DNA from: Helianthus annuus
Taxonomy: Eukaryota > Streptophyta > Magnoliopsida > Asterales > Asteraceae
Length of the DNA stretch: 64,000 nucleotides
NCBI RefSeq assembly: GCF_002127325.2
Contig: NC_035437.2
Location: 115,626,916 to 115,690,915 of the forward strand
Reading direction: 5' to 3'
Positions 45,868 through 57,168 of this stretch are shown piece by piece; position 1 is the first letter of the stretch, and every line of letters starts with the position of its first letter. Made by a program: the position numbers and the translations under genes. The notes below the pieces were generated by a model. It made no database searches. It had not been told where the DNA came from and saw only the letters and a program-made list of their open reading frames with translations.

Positions 45868-48800
45868 TTACTGTTCATAATATGTACCATCCCAGTCACA
45901 AACCAGGGATGGTTCAACCTTTTCTTTCGTTGTTTTCTTCTCATAAAATTCCTTAACCCCTTTGACTTTTCGATCAATCATCTTGCCAAAGATGTGTTTT
46001 ACCTTGGGGTTAAAGACCTTCTTAGCATCAAATTCCTGTTCATCATGATAAAATTGGTTAGAAATTTCAACTTTACCAATTTTCTTTTTATAATTCTCAG
46101 CCCGAAGTAATGGAAACTCCTTATCATTAACAATCGGAACTGATTTTTCAACTTTTACATCAGCTTCACATTTTGAAACAACTTGTGGCTCAACTGACTT
46201 TGTGGAATCAGTTTCATCGCCTGAAGATAGCTCCTCTGATTTTAAACCATCAGAATCATCGCTAGAGCTTTCACCAACCTTCTTAACAATCCATTACTGG
46301 TTGTCAGATTTTGCTCTTTTCTTATAAAACTTGTTCGAACTCTCACCAATTTTAAAAACAGAATTTTTAAACAACTTTGTTCGATCAACTGGTGGTTCAA
46401 ACTCAACTACATTCTCTTTGAGTTTCCGAGATACTCCCTGTTTTGACTGTATTGCCTGTGAACAATCTTTGGCAATGTGTCCAACTATGTTGCATTTAAA
46501 ACAGGTTCTTGAGTCTCTCTTCTGCTCAGCCATCTTCTTCATCTCAACTTGTTTCTTCGCAAGAAACTCACTGTTCGACTCTCTCCAAAACTTCGATTTT
46601 TCTTCTTCTTCACTTGATGTACCTGAAACAAATGACATTTTGGATTTGAAATCACGAACATATTTTTCATTTTTCTGTTTTTCTGTAGGAGTAAAACCTA
46701 ATCCTTTCTTTTTAAAATTACCGTTATGGTTTGATTTCTTTTGGAAATTTAAACCAAAACTGTAATTCTTTTTCTTGTTTAATCTTTGTTGTACTCTTGA
46801 GGTGTAATATTTAGGTTTTTCATTAAGACATAAGCCTTTTATTTCAGAAATATTAATTTCTGTGAGTATAAAAACCTTTTTTTATCAAATCAGTTTTGAC
46901 ACCTCTTATTGGAAACTCTTCATCAGAATATAATTTGTCAGAATCATTCAAAGTGTAAGCCACTTTAAACAATCCATCATTCAAATTAGATTTTGACAAC
47001 AAAAACTTTATATCATAAACTAATTTGCCCTGTTTTTCTGTTTGACTCTGTGTGCATGACCCAGACTTTGACTCTTCCACATCATCACTCTCTAACACAT
47101 GATCCACGACTTTCTTCATTAATTGAGACTGTTGATCAGTGTCAGATGATGTAAACACAACATCAATACTTTTTGGAAGATTTACTGATGACTCTGACTC
47201 CCACCGTAAATTTGTGGCCTTTTTGACTCTTTCATCGTTTGGATATCTAGGCAAATATCCAGTTTCCAGCGGGGGTGGACATTTGTTATAACTGACACCT
47301 TGCTTCTTACCAGATGGCGTCTTTTCAGTGTCTTTTTTCTTGTCATTCGTCTTTTTGTCAGCATTCTTTTCCTCAGCACCTTTTCCAGCTCCTTTCTCTT
47401 CAGTTACCTCATCATCTTCCCATACCTTCATACTTTCAACCGTCGGATAAATCCTGTCAATAACATAGGAAGTACATGAGTAACTTTTTAACAAACGATT
47501 AACTCTTTCAGTTTCAATTCTTTGCAGCTCAAGCTTCTGTTCTAAAGCAGCACACTTTTCAATGTAATTGTTTACAACTTTTTGTTTTGTCATAAACGCT
47601 CCCTGAAGTGTCTTCATAGCAACAGCTTGCTCTTCACTAGTTTGATTGTACTGATTCATTGTCTTGTTCAGCACATCATACGACTCCTTCAGACTGTTCA
47701 AGTTGTAAATCAAAGTGCTATTCTGCTTCTTCACAGCTTCGCAATTTTCACACTTTACAGAAACTTCTTTTGCATCAACCTGTTCTTCAACTTTAAACTT
47801 AGGCACTTCTGTCACCTTTTGCCTTCTCACCACCGGCACTTCTTCATCATCACTACTCACCGGCGTTTTGATCTTTTTTTCTTCTTCTTGACTTTTTCAT
47901 CTTCACTATCACTCTCAGCAACCAACTTCATATCTTCTCTGTATTTTCTTGCCCAATACTCTGTATCATCATCACTATCAACTACAATCTTTGCTGTAAA
48001 AGCAGTGTAAGCTGTAGTTTGATCAGGAATGTAATCATCCCAAGTGAAATTTGCCCAGCTAAAACCCTCTGCTAGCTTTTCATCATCCTGATCAATAATC
48101 AAAGCACTACCATCTCTTCTTTTGCCATACAACCTATCATGATTACCCACACAAGCTCTTTTTCCGGAATCTTCAATTACATCTCTTCCATGTGCAGTTT
48201 GAGCTTGATGTTTAGGTTGTTGAGATGATTGACCAACTTGGTGATAGATGGCTTTCCGATAATAATCGTTGTTGTTGAACGGATTTTGAGCTCCACTTGC
48301 TTCTCGGTTAGTGCACTCTCTCTTGAAGTGTCCTTTTTCCCTGCACCGAAAACAAGTAACTTTAGATTTGTCAAAACCTAAAGTAGAGACATTCGCATCA
48401 CGAAGATCATCTCTCCCCGTGATTTTTTTGAACTTCTCAGCTCTCCGTAAAACACTAGCCAGACACCACTTTATGTCCATCAGCTCCATTTCTTCTGCAT
48501 CTATTTGGTCATAATCTTCTTTAGTTAGCATTGGATTGCCGATACGACCTGCAACAAAACAAGTGTAAGATTCCAAAACCATTCCTAACAAAGACATTTG
48601 GTTTTTGGCAACTTCCTCAGAATAATCTTGATCATTTTCAAGATTTAATACAATGTTACACTGTAATTTTCTCCCGTTTTTAGTTGCAGAAATGTTTGGA
48701 TCATATGATGAAAATGAAGTAAAGCTGGTTTTGCTGTTGGATCCCGATGATGGACTTCCAGATGAGTTATTGGCGCTGTAGGCAGTCTCAACCTTAGGAG

Positions 48801-49590
48801 ATAGATTTGAAGATTTTTTTCTCATTAACCCCAGCCTTATAATACAGCCCGATATCCTGTTCACCATCGAAATCTTTCATTCTGATCACTTTTCTCTGTT
48901 CCATTTCTTGAGCCTCTATTTTCTCAATGAACTTACTAAGCGTCAGATTACTGAAAGCTTTCTTGTTTCTGAGCATCATCAAATATGTGCCCCACGTCTC
49001 ATAAGGCAATGCATCAGCAAGTTTCTCAATCAGCTCATCAGTACTTTTCTCAATACTCAATCTTTTCATATTAGCAAGCAAATTACAATATCGTTCAATA
49101 ATTTCTCTCGTACTCTCATTCTTCAACCCTCGGAACAAATCAAACTCTTTCTTCAGAAGTGACTTCTTACTCTTTACCATCTCCTCACTTCCCCTGAACT
49201 TCGATCTTAAAGCTTTCCATATCGAGTACGAAGTTCCATTGTGCTGTAGAAGAACCATGATATCCTCTTTGACTGCCTGTTGAAGAAGATTAAGCATCAT
49301 TTTTTCATCTTTGTACTTTTACGAGCATCAGCAGATAACTCTTTGATTGGAACGGGTTCTTCATCATCGTTCAATGGTCGAACATACTTAGTTTCTACGC
49401 ATTCCCAAGCGTCAAGATAATTTGCTTGCACCCAATTCTCGAACCTACCTTCCCAATTTTTGTATTCCTCAATGTTCATCAGTCTAGGTGGTTTTTGCAT
49501 CGTGCCCGTTTCGTTCTCGAGCATCGTGTTTTGCGCCAAAGTGATCGGGGTTACCGGGGTAGCGAACGCGTTGAAGAATTCCTCGTCCAT
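45868..49590 (-). pseudogene. gag: Element F gag, broken by homopolymer frameshifts
   Basis: Starts MDEEFFNAFATPVTP at 49590. The first part has the copia gag fold (YKNWEGRFENWVQANYLDAW; later SIWKALRSKF). A first zinc knuckle CFRCREKGHFKREC lies near 48350. A coiled-coil region with Glu/Lys-rich segments spans 47860-46853, and a second knuckle CFKCNIVGHIAKDC lies near 46500. The reading stays open in a single path except for frame shifts at four A6-A7 runs (plus-strand T runs at 49300-49305, 48814-48820, 47874-47880 and 46877-46883) and one TAA at 46294-46296. After that stop the frame is open to a TAA at 45868-45870. Gag would assemble particles and could be packaged by relatives. Confidence 0.8.
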
Positions 49591-50114
49591 GTTCAAAAAT
49601 TTTCCGAAACTTTATCACAGCCTTAAAAGCGAACCAGAATGTTCTGAATGATCACAAAAGCGAACCAGAATGTTTACTGGGGCGGATCTACTGGTTGACA
49701 AACGAGCGAACCAGAGTATATCACACGAGCGGACCTGATAATGTTCAATCGAGCGAACCAGACTTTCAAATGGTCACAAGAGCGGACCAGACAACAATTT
49801 TTTGGAGCGAACCTGGTTGAACCTGTCACTATAAGCGAACCTAAAGTGTTCACAGGAGCGAACCAGAGTATATCAAACCAGAAAAGCGAACCACTTTCGA
49901 AGACCTGTTTGACCCATTTTTCCTTCGAGTTTTGACACCAAACTTTCAAGGGTTTGTCTCTGTATAGTTGCGCACATCCCTGAGATTTTGAGCTAATTCT
50001 GACCGTTGGAACTGTTTGAAACAGAAAAAGAAGGTGTAGAAGACAGAAATTTAGAAGAAACTCAGCTATTCTCTGTAGAACTCCTCCTCCTGAAGCTGAA
50101 GCTCTGATACCAAT
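49591..50114 (-). repeat. Leader of element F with GCGAACC array
   Basis: Eleven copies of GCGAACC or GCGGACC (plus strand) start at 49629, 49660, 49682, 49706, 49729, 49753, 49782, 49807, 49835, 49858 and 49886, spaced 22-31 bp. The same word occurs in the LTRs. No coding function is apparent. Confidence 0.8.
50101..50112 (-). promoter_or_regulatory. Primer binding site of element F, initiator tRNA-Met type
   Basis: On the minus strand TGGTATCAGAGC, two bases inside the LTR end. Typical of copia elements. Confidence 0.9.
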
Positions 50115-50585
50115 TGTAGGATCGTGTTTCGACCTCAATGAGTCGTTCAGAGGAGTTTTGTCAATCGCAGGTGCGGAAAACAAGCAATTAACGTAGGAAC
50201 AGCTAGTATTACACTTTAAACACTCTATTGCATTAAGATATAATAGATTACAGGCTAATCTCGATCCGGCAGCACCTCGGTACGAGTTTCTCCAAAAGTT
50301 ACACATGATCCGCTCATGAGGACTATATATAGGGGATACAGGTTCGCTCCAAAGAACATGGTCCATATACGCGGACCTCCCTTTGGACATATAAGCGAAC
50401 CAGACATCATGCACTAAAAGCGAATCTAGTGACTTGCACTATAAGCGAACTTATCATGTCCTATGAGCGAACCTGATTCTAAACTCACATACAATATCCT
50501 ATTTCCTCGTAATTTGTGCCCTGATCTAACACTCTAAGACTATGACTCGATCCAAAACGAAGTCAACAGATGAAATGCACCAACA
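50115..50585 (-). repeat. 5' LTR of element F (471 bp)
   Basis: Same ends and features as the left LTR; TATA at 50324-50332. About nine substitutions relative to 43475-43945. Confidence 0.93.
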
Positions 50586-50590
50586 ACATA
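50586..50590 (+). repeat. Right target site duplication of element F (ACATA)
   Basis: Matches 43470-43474. Confidence 0.9.
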
Positions 50591-52488
50591 TTACTAATTT
50601 CTTAGAAATATGTGATACCTTTCGGATCAATGGAGCATCAAACGACGCCATCCGCCTTCAAATGTTTCCATTTTCACTAAAAGACCTAGCCAAGGCTTGG
50701 CTTAATATCCTCCCAGTTGGGTGGAATGAACTAGCCCAAAGGTTTCTATATAAGTATTTCCCTCCTGCTAAAACGGCTAAATTAATGACTAAAATTAATA
50801 CATATTCACAAGAGGATGGTGAATCCTTATATGAAACTTGGGAAAGGTTCAAGGAGCTACTAAGAAAGTGTCCTCATTACGGTCTTGCGGTATGGCAACA
50901 AGTATCCACTTTCTATAATGGGTTGTTGCCACACACAAGACAAACACTTGACTCTAGCTCCGGGGGACTTTTAGGTAATCGCCGCCCAAATGAAATATAT
51001 AATCAAATTGAGGAAATTGCTCAAACCAATTTTCAGTGGCACACTCCCCAAGGCAATAAATCTATTGCCCCGGGTGCCCATAAGGTTGACGAAAGCACTT
51101 CTTTACAAGCTCAAATCGAGGCCCTTTTTTCAAAAATCAAAAACCTAGAGATGGCAAAAACGGCCTCGGTTATGGCTTGTGAGGGGTGTGGTGGGCCACA
51201 TGAAAATTGGAGTTGTATGAAAGAAGTAGATAATCAAACAGAATCGGTAAACTACATTGATAATAGACCTAGGCCATCGGGTTCTCCAACGGGTACCTAC
51301 AACCAAGGATGGTGTAACTACCCTAACCTTGGTTGAAGAGAACCCGGCAATGGTAGTAACCAACAAAATCTAAACCAACGAACAAACTTTCAACAAACAA
51401 GAAACGAGTCACAAAATTTCTCTCAACAACAAGGTGGACGAGAAAGGCTTGAAGATACTGTATCTCGCCTCATCTCCGACACCAAAAAAGAAAAACTCGG
51501 ATCGATTTCAACAATTGGAATCGAATTTTAGAAATCAACAAGCTAGTATTCAAAACATTGAAAAGCAATTAAATCAAATAGCTCAGAATTTCTCCGAGAG
51601 ACCGCAAGGCACATTACCAAGTAATACCGAAACCAACCCAAAGGCACAAGTACATCTCATCACATTGAGAAACCGTACCGTGGGTCCCGAGGAAGCTCCA
51701 TTACCGCCAACTGAAAGAAGCCAATCTAGCCAAACAACAACTCCACCCACGCCCCAACAAGAGAAGGCTTCTCCACCAATTCAGGAGCCCACTAAGACTC
51801 CTCCGGTTCCATACCCCGGTCGGTTAATTCGTCAAAAGACCGATGAGCAATTCACAAAGTTCGAGAATTTACTAAAACAATTGCATGTTTATATTCCATT
51901 TATCGAAGTCCTAACTCAAATGCCTAAATATTCAAAATTTATGAGGGACTTCCTCACTTATAAAAGGAAAATTGAATCATTGCAATTAGTCAATTTAGGC
52001 GAAGAATGCTCCGCCTTACTACTCAACAAACTCCCGCAAAAGAAGATTGACCCTGGAAGCTTCACAATTCCTTGCTCGATTGGGGAATCCCCCATTCGCA
52101 ATGCACTAGCCGATCTCGGGGCTAGCATCAACCTCATGCCCGCATCAATGTTCAACCGACTCGACCTTGGGAAAACAAGCCCTACAAAAATGAGCATACA
52201 ACTCGCCGATAGGTCCGTCAAATATCCACAAGGTGTCGCTGAAAATCTATTGGTCAAAGTCGGCGAATTTTTCTTCCCGGCCGATTTTTCATACTAGATA
52301 TGGAGGAAGATACCGAAGTACCACTCATCTTAGGGAGGCCATTCCTAGCTACGACCCAAGCAGTGGTAGACATGAATGATGGAACATTAACATTGAGGAT
52401 TAGGGATGAGGAAATGAAGTTTGGAGTTGGAAAAAGAAGACGACGACCCGGTCAACTACATGAAGGTCATAGACTCAAGTTTGGATGA
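50591..52488 (+). pseudogene. gag-pro: Element E gag (rest) and aspartic protease, disrupted
   Basis: Resumes as ITNFLEICDTFRINGAS, through the gag fold (FPFSLKDLAKAWL, YKYFPPAK) and an Athila-type zinc knuckle CEGCGGPHENWSC near 51180. A TGA at 51334-51336 stands where a Trp codon would fit (Gly-stop-Arg). A frame change near 51480-51500 moves reading to the frame ending at 52297, which holds the protease with NALADLGASINLMP near 52100. A further one-base loss near 52287 shifts the last protease segment (PLILGRPFL) to the frame ending at 52488. Right after it the pol domains are absent. The gene was gag-protease only before these smaller lesions. Confidence 0.85.
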
Positions 52489-53037
52489 TGCTCTCTGACG
52501 GTGTAGCATGGGATGCAAAACATCCCACTTGGGTAACATATGACCAGGCTTTGGGTCTAGCCAAGGAACCTTATAAACGTGGCGCACCACGGGGGCATTT
52601 CACGGAACTATCCTTAGTTTAGTTTAGATTAATTTTTGTGTTTTCTAGTTTAGTTTTAATTGTCAGGAATAAAACACACTCGGGATGGTGAATGATACCA
52701 AGGGAAATTTGAACCAGCACCCCATGCATAAAAACAGGGCCACCCGACAAATTTTCTTCATTACATCGACTTCAGCATGGGGCCGTGCTCAGCCAACACG
52801 CCCCGTGCCCAACCATCTGCAGAAAATGCCCAGTTCAGGTAATTGGACACGGGGCGTGCTCGCTGAAGAACCCCCGTGCCCAGGCTTCTGTTTATTTTTA
52901 CTAATTTCTGTTACTGGCAATCTGAACACGGGGCTATGCCCGGACACCACGGGCCGTGTCTAGACGCCCAGTAACAACAATTTTGGCTTTTTCACACTTT
53001 TTTACACATTCAGTCAACCTAAAAACTTATTTTTGGG

Positions 53038-53074
53038 ACACATTGAGGACAATGTGTAATTTAAGTGTGGGGGG
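53038..53074 (+). other. Hairpin plus polypurine-like tract, internal copy of E
   Basis: Perfect 7-bp stem ACACATT/AATGTGT with loop GAGGAC, then AAGTGTGGGGGG at 53063-53074. Located 1.3 kb before the LTR, like the D unit but with another stem sequence. Confidence 0.78.
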
Positions 53075-54325
53075 AATGTTAAAACCTTGAATCTTGCAAG
53101 TCTTAATTACAAGCCTTACACAAAACTCTATTGGAACCGCTAATCACCCCAAATTTTTTCAAAAATTTTTCAATTTTTTTTTACTTGTCTAGGTTTAACT
53201 TGGGAATTTCAAGTTCTAAAAAGGCTATATTTTTACAAATTTACAACCGATAGCGTCGTGATAAAAAGAACCAACATAAGAAAATTATGAAACGGCATGA
53301 CAAATCTAGTTAAAATTTGATTATATATACTTGATCACATAAAAACCCATTCCCACAAAAAGTGAGTTTTGAGCCTTTATTGAGCATACAAATACATATC
53401 TTTAAACTAAATGCTCATTTTTCGTTTCTTGTGTGAATAGCCGCTTGGTTCTTACGACTTAGAACTTGCCAAGACGATACATTCCCGGTCCTTACCAACT
53501 GAAACCCAAGTAAATGATGGAGGCATTAGGACTAACCCTTTTTATTTCTACACCATTATTTTTCTTTTTTTTTTACCACCTACCCAAAATCCCCTAGTTA
53601 ACCCCTTTGAGTCTAAACCTTTTCATTTCTTAACCCAAAACAAACACCGTTTTACCCACCAAAACCCTTTTTTTCATTTAAACCCTTTATTTTAGTAACA
53701 AAGCTCAGTTTTTATGACTTCCTTATCAAAAAAAATGATGATGATGATGATGAAGCTAAATGAAATAAAAAAACAAGTTTATCAAAAAGAACTTTGTTTG
53801 AAGAAATGCTTCATCAAAATAAAAAGTTGCAATAAAAATAAAAATAAAAATAAAAAGTCTTACGAAAACCGACGCTTTTTACGCTTTTTGCCCTTTTACT
53901 AACCACTAACCCAACCACCTACCTTTAACCCAAGCCTAACCCTTCCCCCAAAAGTCTCTTGATGTTTACAAAGGTGTATAGTTAAAATGGAGGAGGATTG
54001 ATTGCTTGGCAAGCTTATGGTAGGAGTAAGTTCCATGCCACTCTCGAGTGATTCACTAAAATACATCTTCGGCCGAGTGTTGAGTGATCCCCCGTGAGGT
54101 ATGTAAACTTGTATATAAACGGAATTTTAAAAAAAAGGCATGTTATGCCCTAATAGGTAATTTATCTTATGTAATGTTTTAAATAAATCATGACGAATAG
54201 AATTATAAATAAATAAAAATAAAACTTAATAAAGAATCTTGGAAATCCCGACACTCTATGACAAGCCCAAAAACCTTCTCTGCTACCCATTCCATTTGGG
54301 AGTGTAAAGCCACATTATAAAGAGT

Positions 54326-54365
54326 TTTGCTTGAGGACAAGCGAAGATTCAAGTGTGGGGGTATT
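54326..54365 (+). promoter_or_regulatory. Hairpin plus polypurine tract before the E 3' LTR
   Basis: Stem TTTGCTT/AAGCGAA (one G-U pair), loop GAGGAC, then AAGTGTGGGGGTATT at 54351-54365. Confidence 0.8.
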
Positions 54366-55717
54366 TGATGTGTGCAAAATGCAACATATAAATTACATCA
54401 ATTGTGGCATAAAACTAACCCCGTTTTAGTACTAATGTTGGAAAAAAGTGTGTTTTTGTCTTCCCTTTGTATTTTCAGGATTAAATGAGCTCAAATGAAC
54501 AAAAGAAGCAAAAAAGGCAGCTAAATCTAACATAATACAAGAAAAGGAACAAACGTGGCATGCCCGACCTCCTGACAGCATCTTCCCAAGCAAAAACAAG
54601 AGAACAGAAGGTTGAACACGCCCCGTGCTCAGTGAGCACGGGGGCGTGCCCAAGTGTCTGCAGAAAAGACAAAGCTGTAGAAGCTTCTATCACCCACCAC
54701 GGGGGCGTACCCAGCGGACACGGGGCCGTGGTCAACTTTAAGATTCGCAGAATCTGAGGAAATCTTGATAGTGCAGATACGCTTCTAAACACGGGGTCGT
54801 GCCCAGCGGACATGGGGGCGTGGTCAATTAATGCAGACAAACTGCAATTAATGAAGGAAGAGGAGATGGGTGGACACGGGGCCGTGCCCGAGCTTCTGTT
54901 CAGGCTATAAATAGGGGTGCTTATCTCTCATTTGCAAACCATCCTTTGGCACACCACCTCTCTCACAGTTCACCCACACTCCACCACCACCACAACACCA
55001 TCATCCACCACCATCATCCATTATCCATCGTAGAGTGTGTGAGTAGTCTCGGGATCCAAGATTGATCGTAAGAGTTCTTGATAATCAAAGGCCATGTTTG
55101 CCTAAGTCTCTTACATCACTTGGTGAAGACAAGTGTCTAGTGTAATACTTTTTATTTTTGATCTTCGCACTTTTTATTTGGTTATGTATTAATGACTTTA
55201 ATAACTAGTTTCTTATGCTGAAGGTGATTCTTCCTTATCATTTGTCTGTGGTGTCTTGGCATTATTTTACTGTCTATATAAAATAAAAGATTTTCACCAT
55301 TCATATCTCCACGGTCTATATGGAGATATGTTGGCTACCTGGTCGGGGGTTAAGGGAATGGTTGTTAGGAGTCTTGCCTTGTTCAGTGTATAGATCCTGC
55401 AAGGACCTGGGTCAGATTTAGTAGGAACTCCTTCAATACCCACTGGTATTGGATGGCGGGGGTCCAAACTCTATGATCCCCTCATATGTAAGCTACTATT
55501 AAAACCTTAACCTGGCTACTTAGGATTGTATCCCTGCTGACTCAGACTACTTAGCCTAGGGTAACGTCACCTTCAAAAGAGAGGTCTACCACATTACGCA
55601 TTAATAACTTATTTAATTATCTTTCAATAATCCAACCCTTTAGGATTGTATCCTTGCTGACTCAAACTACTGGGTTGAGGGTAACGTCACCTTCAAAAGA
55701 GGAGCCTACTACAATAA
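54366..55717 (+). repeat. 3' LTR of element E, cut by insertion of H
   Basis: TGATGTGTGC start, palindrome array about 54616-54880, TATAAATA at 54906. It breaks off at ACAATAA, the position equivalent to ACAATAACTAAG near 42402 in the 5' LTR. The last five bases AATAA (55713-55717) should be the H target duplication. Confidence 0.92.
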
Positions 55718-57031
55718 TGTCACAACCTCCGATCCCTAATCCCCGGGACCGGGCGGCCGTGAGCCGGTTTCGGTGGTATCAAGTATTGTCTAATTTGGCA
55801 GCGGAATTTTCATCAGGACCGTAGTTAGGAAATATTTCATCAGAGTAAATACCACATTTTCATAATATTCAACACATGGGATAAAACCGAAGTTTGCAGT
55901 ACACATGTTTTCAAAGGAATAAATCCTATTTTATTTAATAAAAACATCTATTTTATTTTAGGTAACTTTATTGCCACTTTTCCAAGCCTTCAGTGCTCTC
56001 CAGCTGGCTTTTATTGGCTTCACACTAAGTTACCTGAAACACGTGTTTAAAACATTTTATCAGCAGGAAATACTGGTGAGTGAATCCCAGTTCAATCAAG
56101 TTTAATAAAAACCATTGTACAGTATTGAGGGCGATTTCGCAATTACATTTGTTTCCAAGTTATATCAATTACCACCACATGGTACTTTCGTTCCGACTTA
56201 TGGTCATGTTACTCCTATCCAGGTTGTAACAAATTTTGTATACAAAACCCCAAATTTACCGACTGTAATTGTATTCTTACAAATACTAAATAACTGCTAT
56301 TCGCATGGAAAAATATTTAAGGTTTTGTAAAAACAGTTCACAAAATAGGTTTACAGAAAGAGGATTACTCACATTGTTATTATAGGGCTTTCCTTTGTGA
56401 CTTCTTGGTTATAATCTAATTAAATAAACAATCACACGTGTTAGTATAATAACCCATTTTAACATTAGTAATACCCTTCCCTGAGACGGCATTCCAACGA
56501 CTATGTCGGGCAGAACCACGACAGCCGTTACGGAACCCTAGATCAATCGGGCAGCGTATCTAATACGTATCCAGGGATTATGATACTTACAACGGAGCAG
56601 AGCTTCGCTAATTAGAGGGGTATTATACCCGTGTATAATGCCTATACTTTAGATTTGAGAGAAAGAAAATATTTGTGAACGAATTCAACTGAAGAGCCGA
56701 GGCCCTCTATACATAGTGCTGATTTCTGGTCCTCTCGCGACCCGCGTATGTTAGTGCATGCGTCTGTCGACTTCGTCTTGTATCGAGTCTTGTACTAAGA
56801 ATGTTAGATCAAGGCACGTAGTTCGAGATAGAGTTAATTCCGCATGAAAGGGTAATTTCGCATGAATGGACCAAGCTTGTAATTCCGTGCGGAATTAGAT
56901 TCCGTGTGACACTCTAGGTTTTTCCGAACGAACACCTTGTAATATTTTTTTTGTGTATATGTATGTTATTAAATGAAAACGTAATCTTTTGCATGATATG
57001 TGTATGTACTATATATATATATATATGTATG

Positions 57032-57106
57032 TGAGTCGAGACCACGACTCGAGACCATGACTCGCAACCACTCGGTTGCGAGTGGGCCACTCAGTCTCGA
57101 GTGGGC
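57032..57106 (+). repeat. GACTCGAGACCA / GACTCGCAACCA cluster upstream of the H TATA box
   Basis: Direct units GTCGAGACCAC, GACTCGAGACCAT and GACTCGCAACCAC are followed by inverted forms GGTTGCGAGTG and GTCTCGAGTG, so the cluster can fold on itself. Confidence 0.75.
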
Positions 57107-57161
57107 CTCTTGAGCCGTAACCGGTTTGGGCCGAAACCCCCTTAGCCTACTTGATACTTGG

Positions 57162-57168
57162 TATAAAT
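57162..57168 (+). promoter_or_regulatory. Probable TATA box of the H LTR
   Basis: TATAAAT in CTTGGTATAAATCTCC, followed by CT-rich leader sequence. Motif based. Confidence 0.5.

Larger units (their letters stand above)
43475..50585 (-). mobile_element. Element F: copia-type LTR retrotransposon with gag but no pol
   Basis: Two 471-bp LTRs (43475-43945 and 50115-50585) differ at about nine positions by eye. On the minus strand the order is 5' LTR (right), initiator tRNA-Met PBS, an array-bearing leader, a long gag with two zinc knuckles, about 1.9 kb without ORFs, polypurine tract TGAGGGGGAGTC and 3' LTR (left). No protease, integrase or RT is visible, so it is non-autonomous. The long gag suggests the SIRE/Maximus lineage, at moderate confidence. 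Confidence 0.88.
52489..54365 (+). other. 3' untranslated region of element E
   Basis: Colinear with the C tail. Palindrome doublets at 52776/52797 and 52927/52948 are 21 bp apart; a degenerate pair lies near 52845. An internal hairpin-tract unit lies at 53038-53074. Microsatellites (GAT)n near 53736-53755 and AAAAT-type repeats near 53830-53857. No credible ORF. Confidence 0.78.
40628..55717 (+). mobile_element. Element E: Athila-like Ty3/gypsy with gag-protease only, disrupted by F and H
   Basis: 5' LTR 40628-42791 (enlarged by a foldback element), a PBS with one mismatch, gag split by F, protease, long 3' untranslated region, and 3' LTR from 54366 cut at 55717 by H. No RT, RNase H or integrase exists between protease and 3' region, so it is non-autonomous by deletion. 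Same family as C by LTR and untranslated sequence. The rest of its 3' LTR and its right flank lie beyond H, outside the window. Confidence 0.9.
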
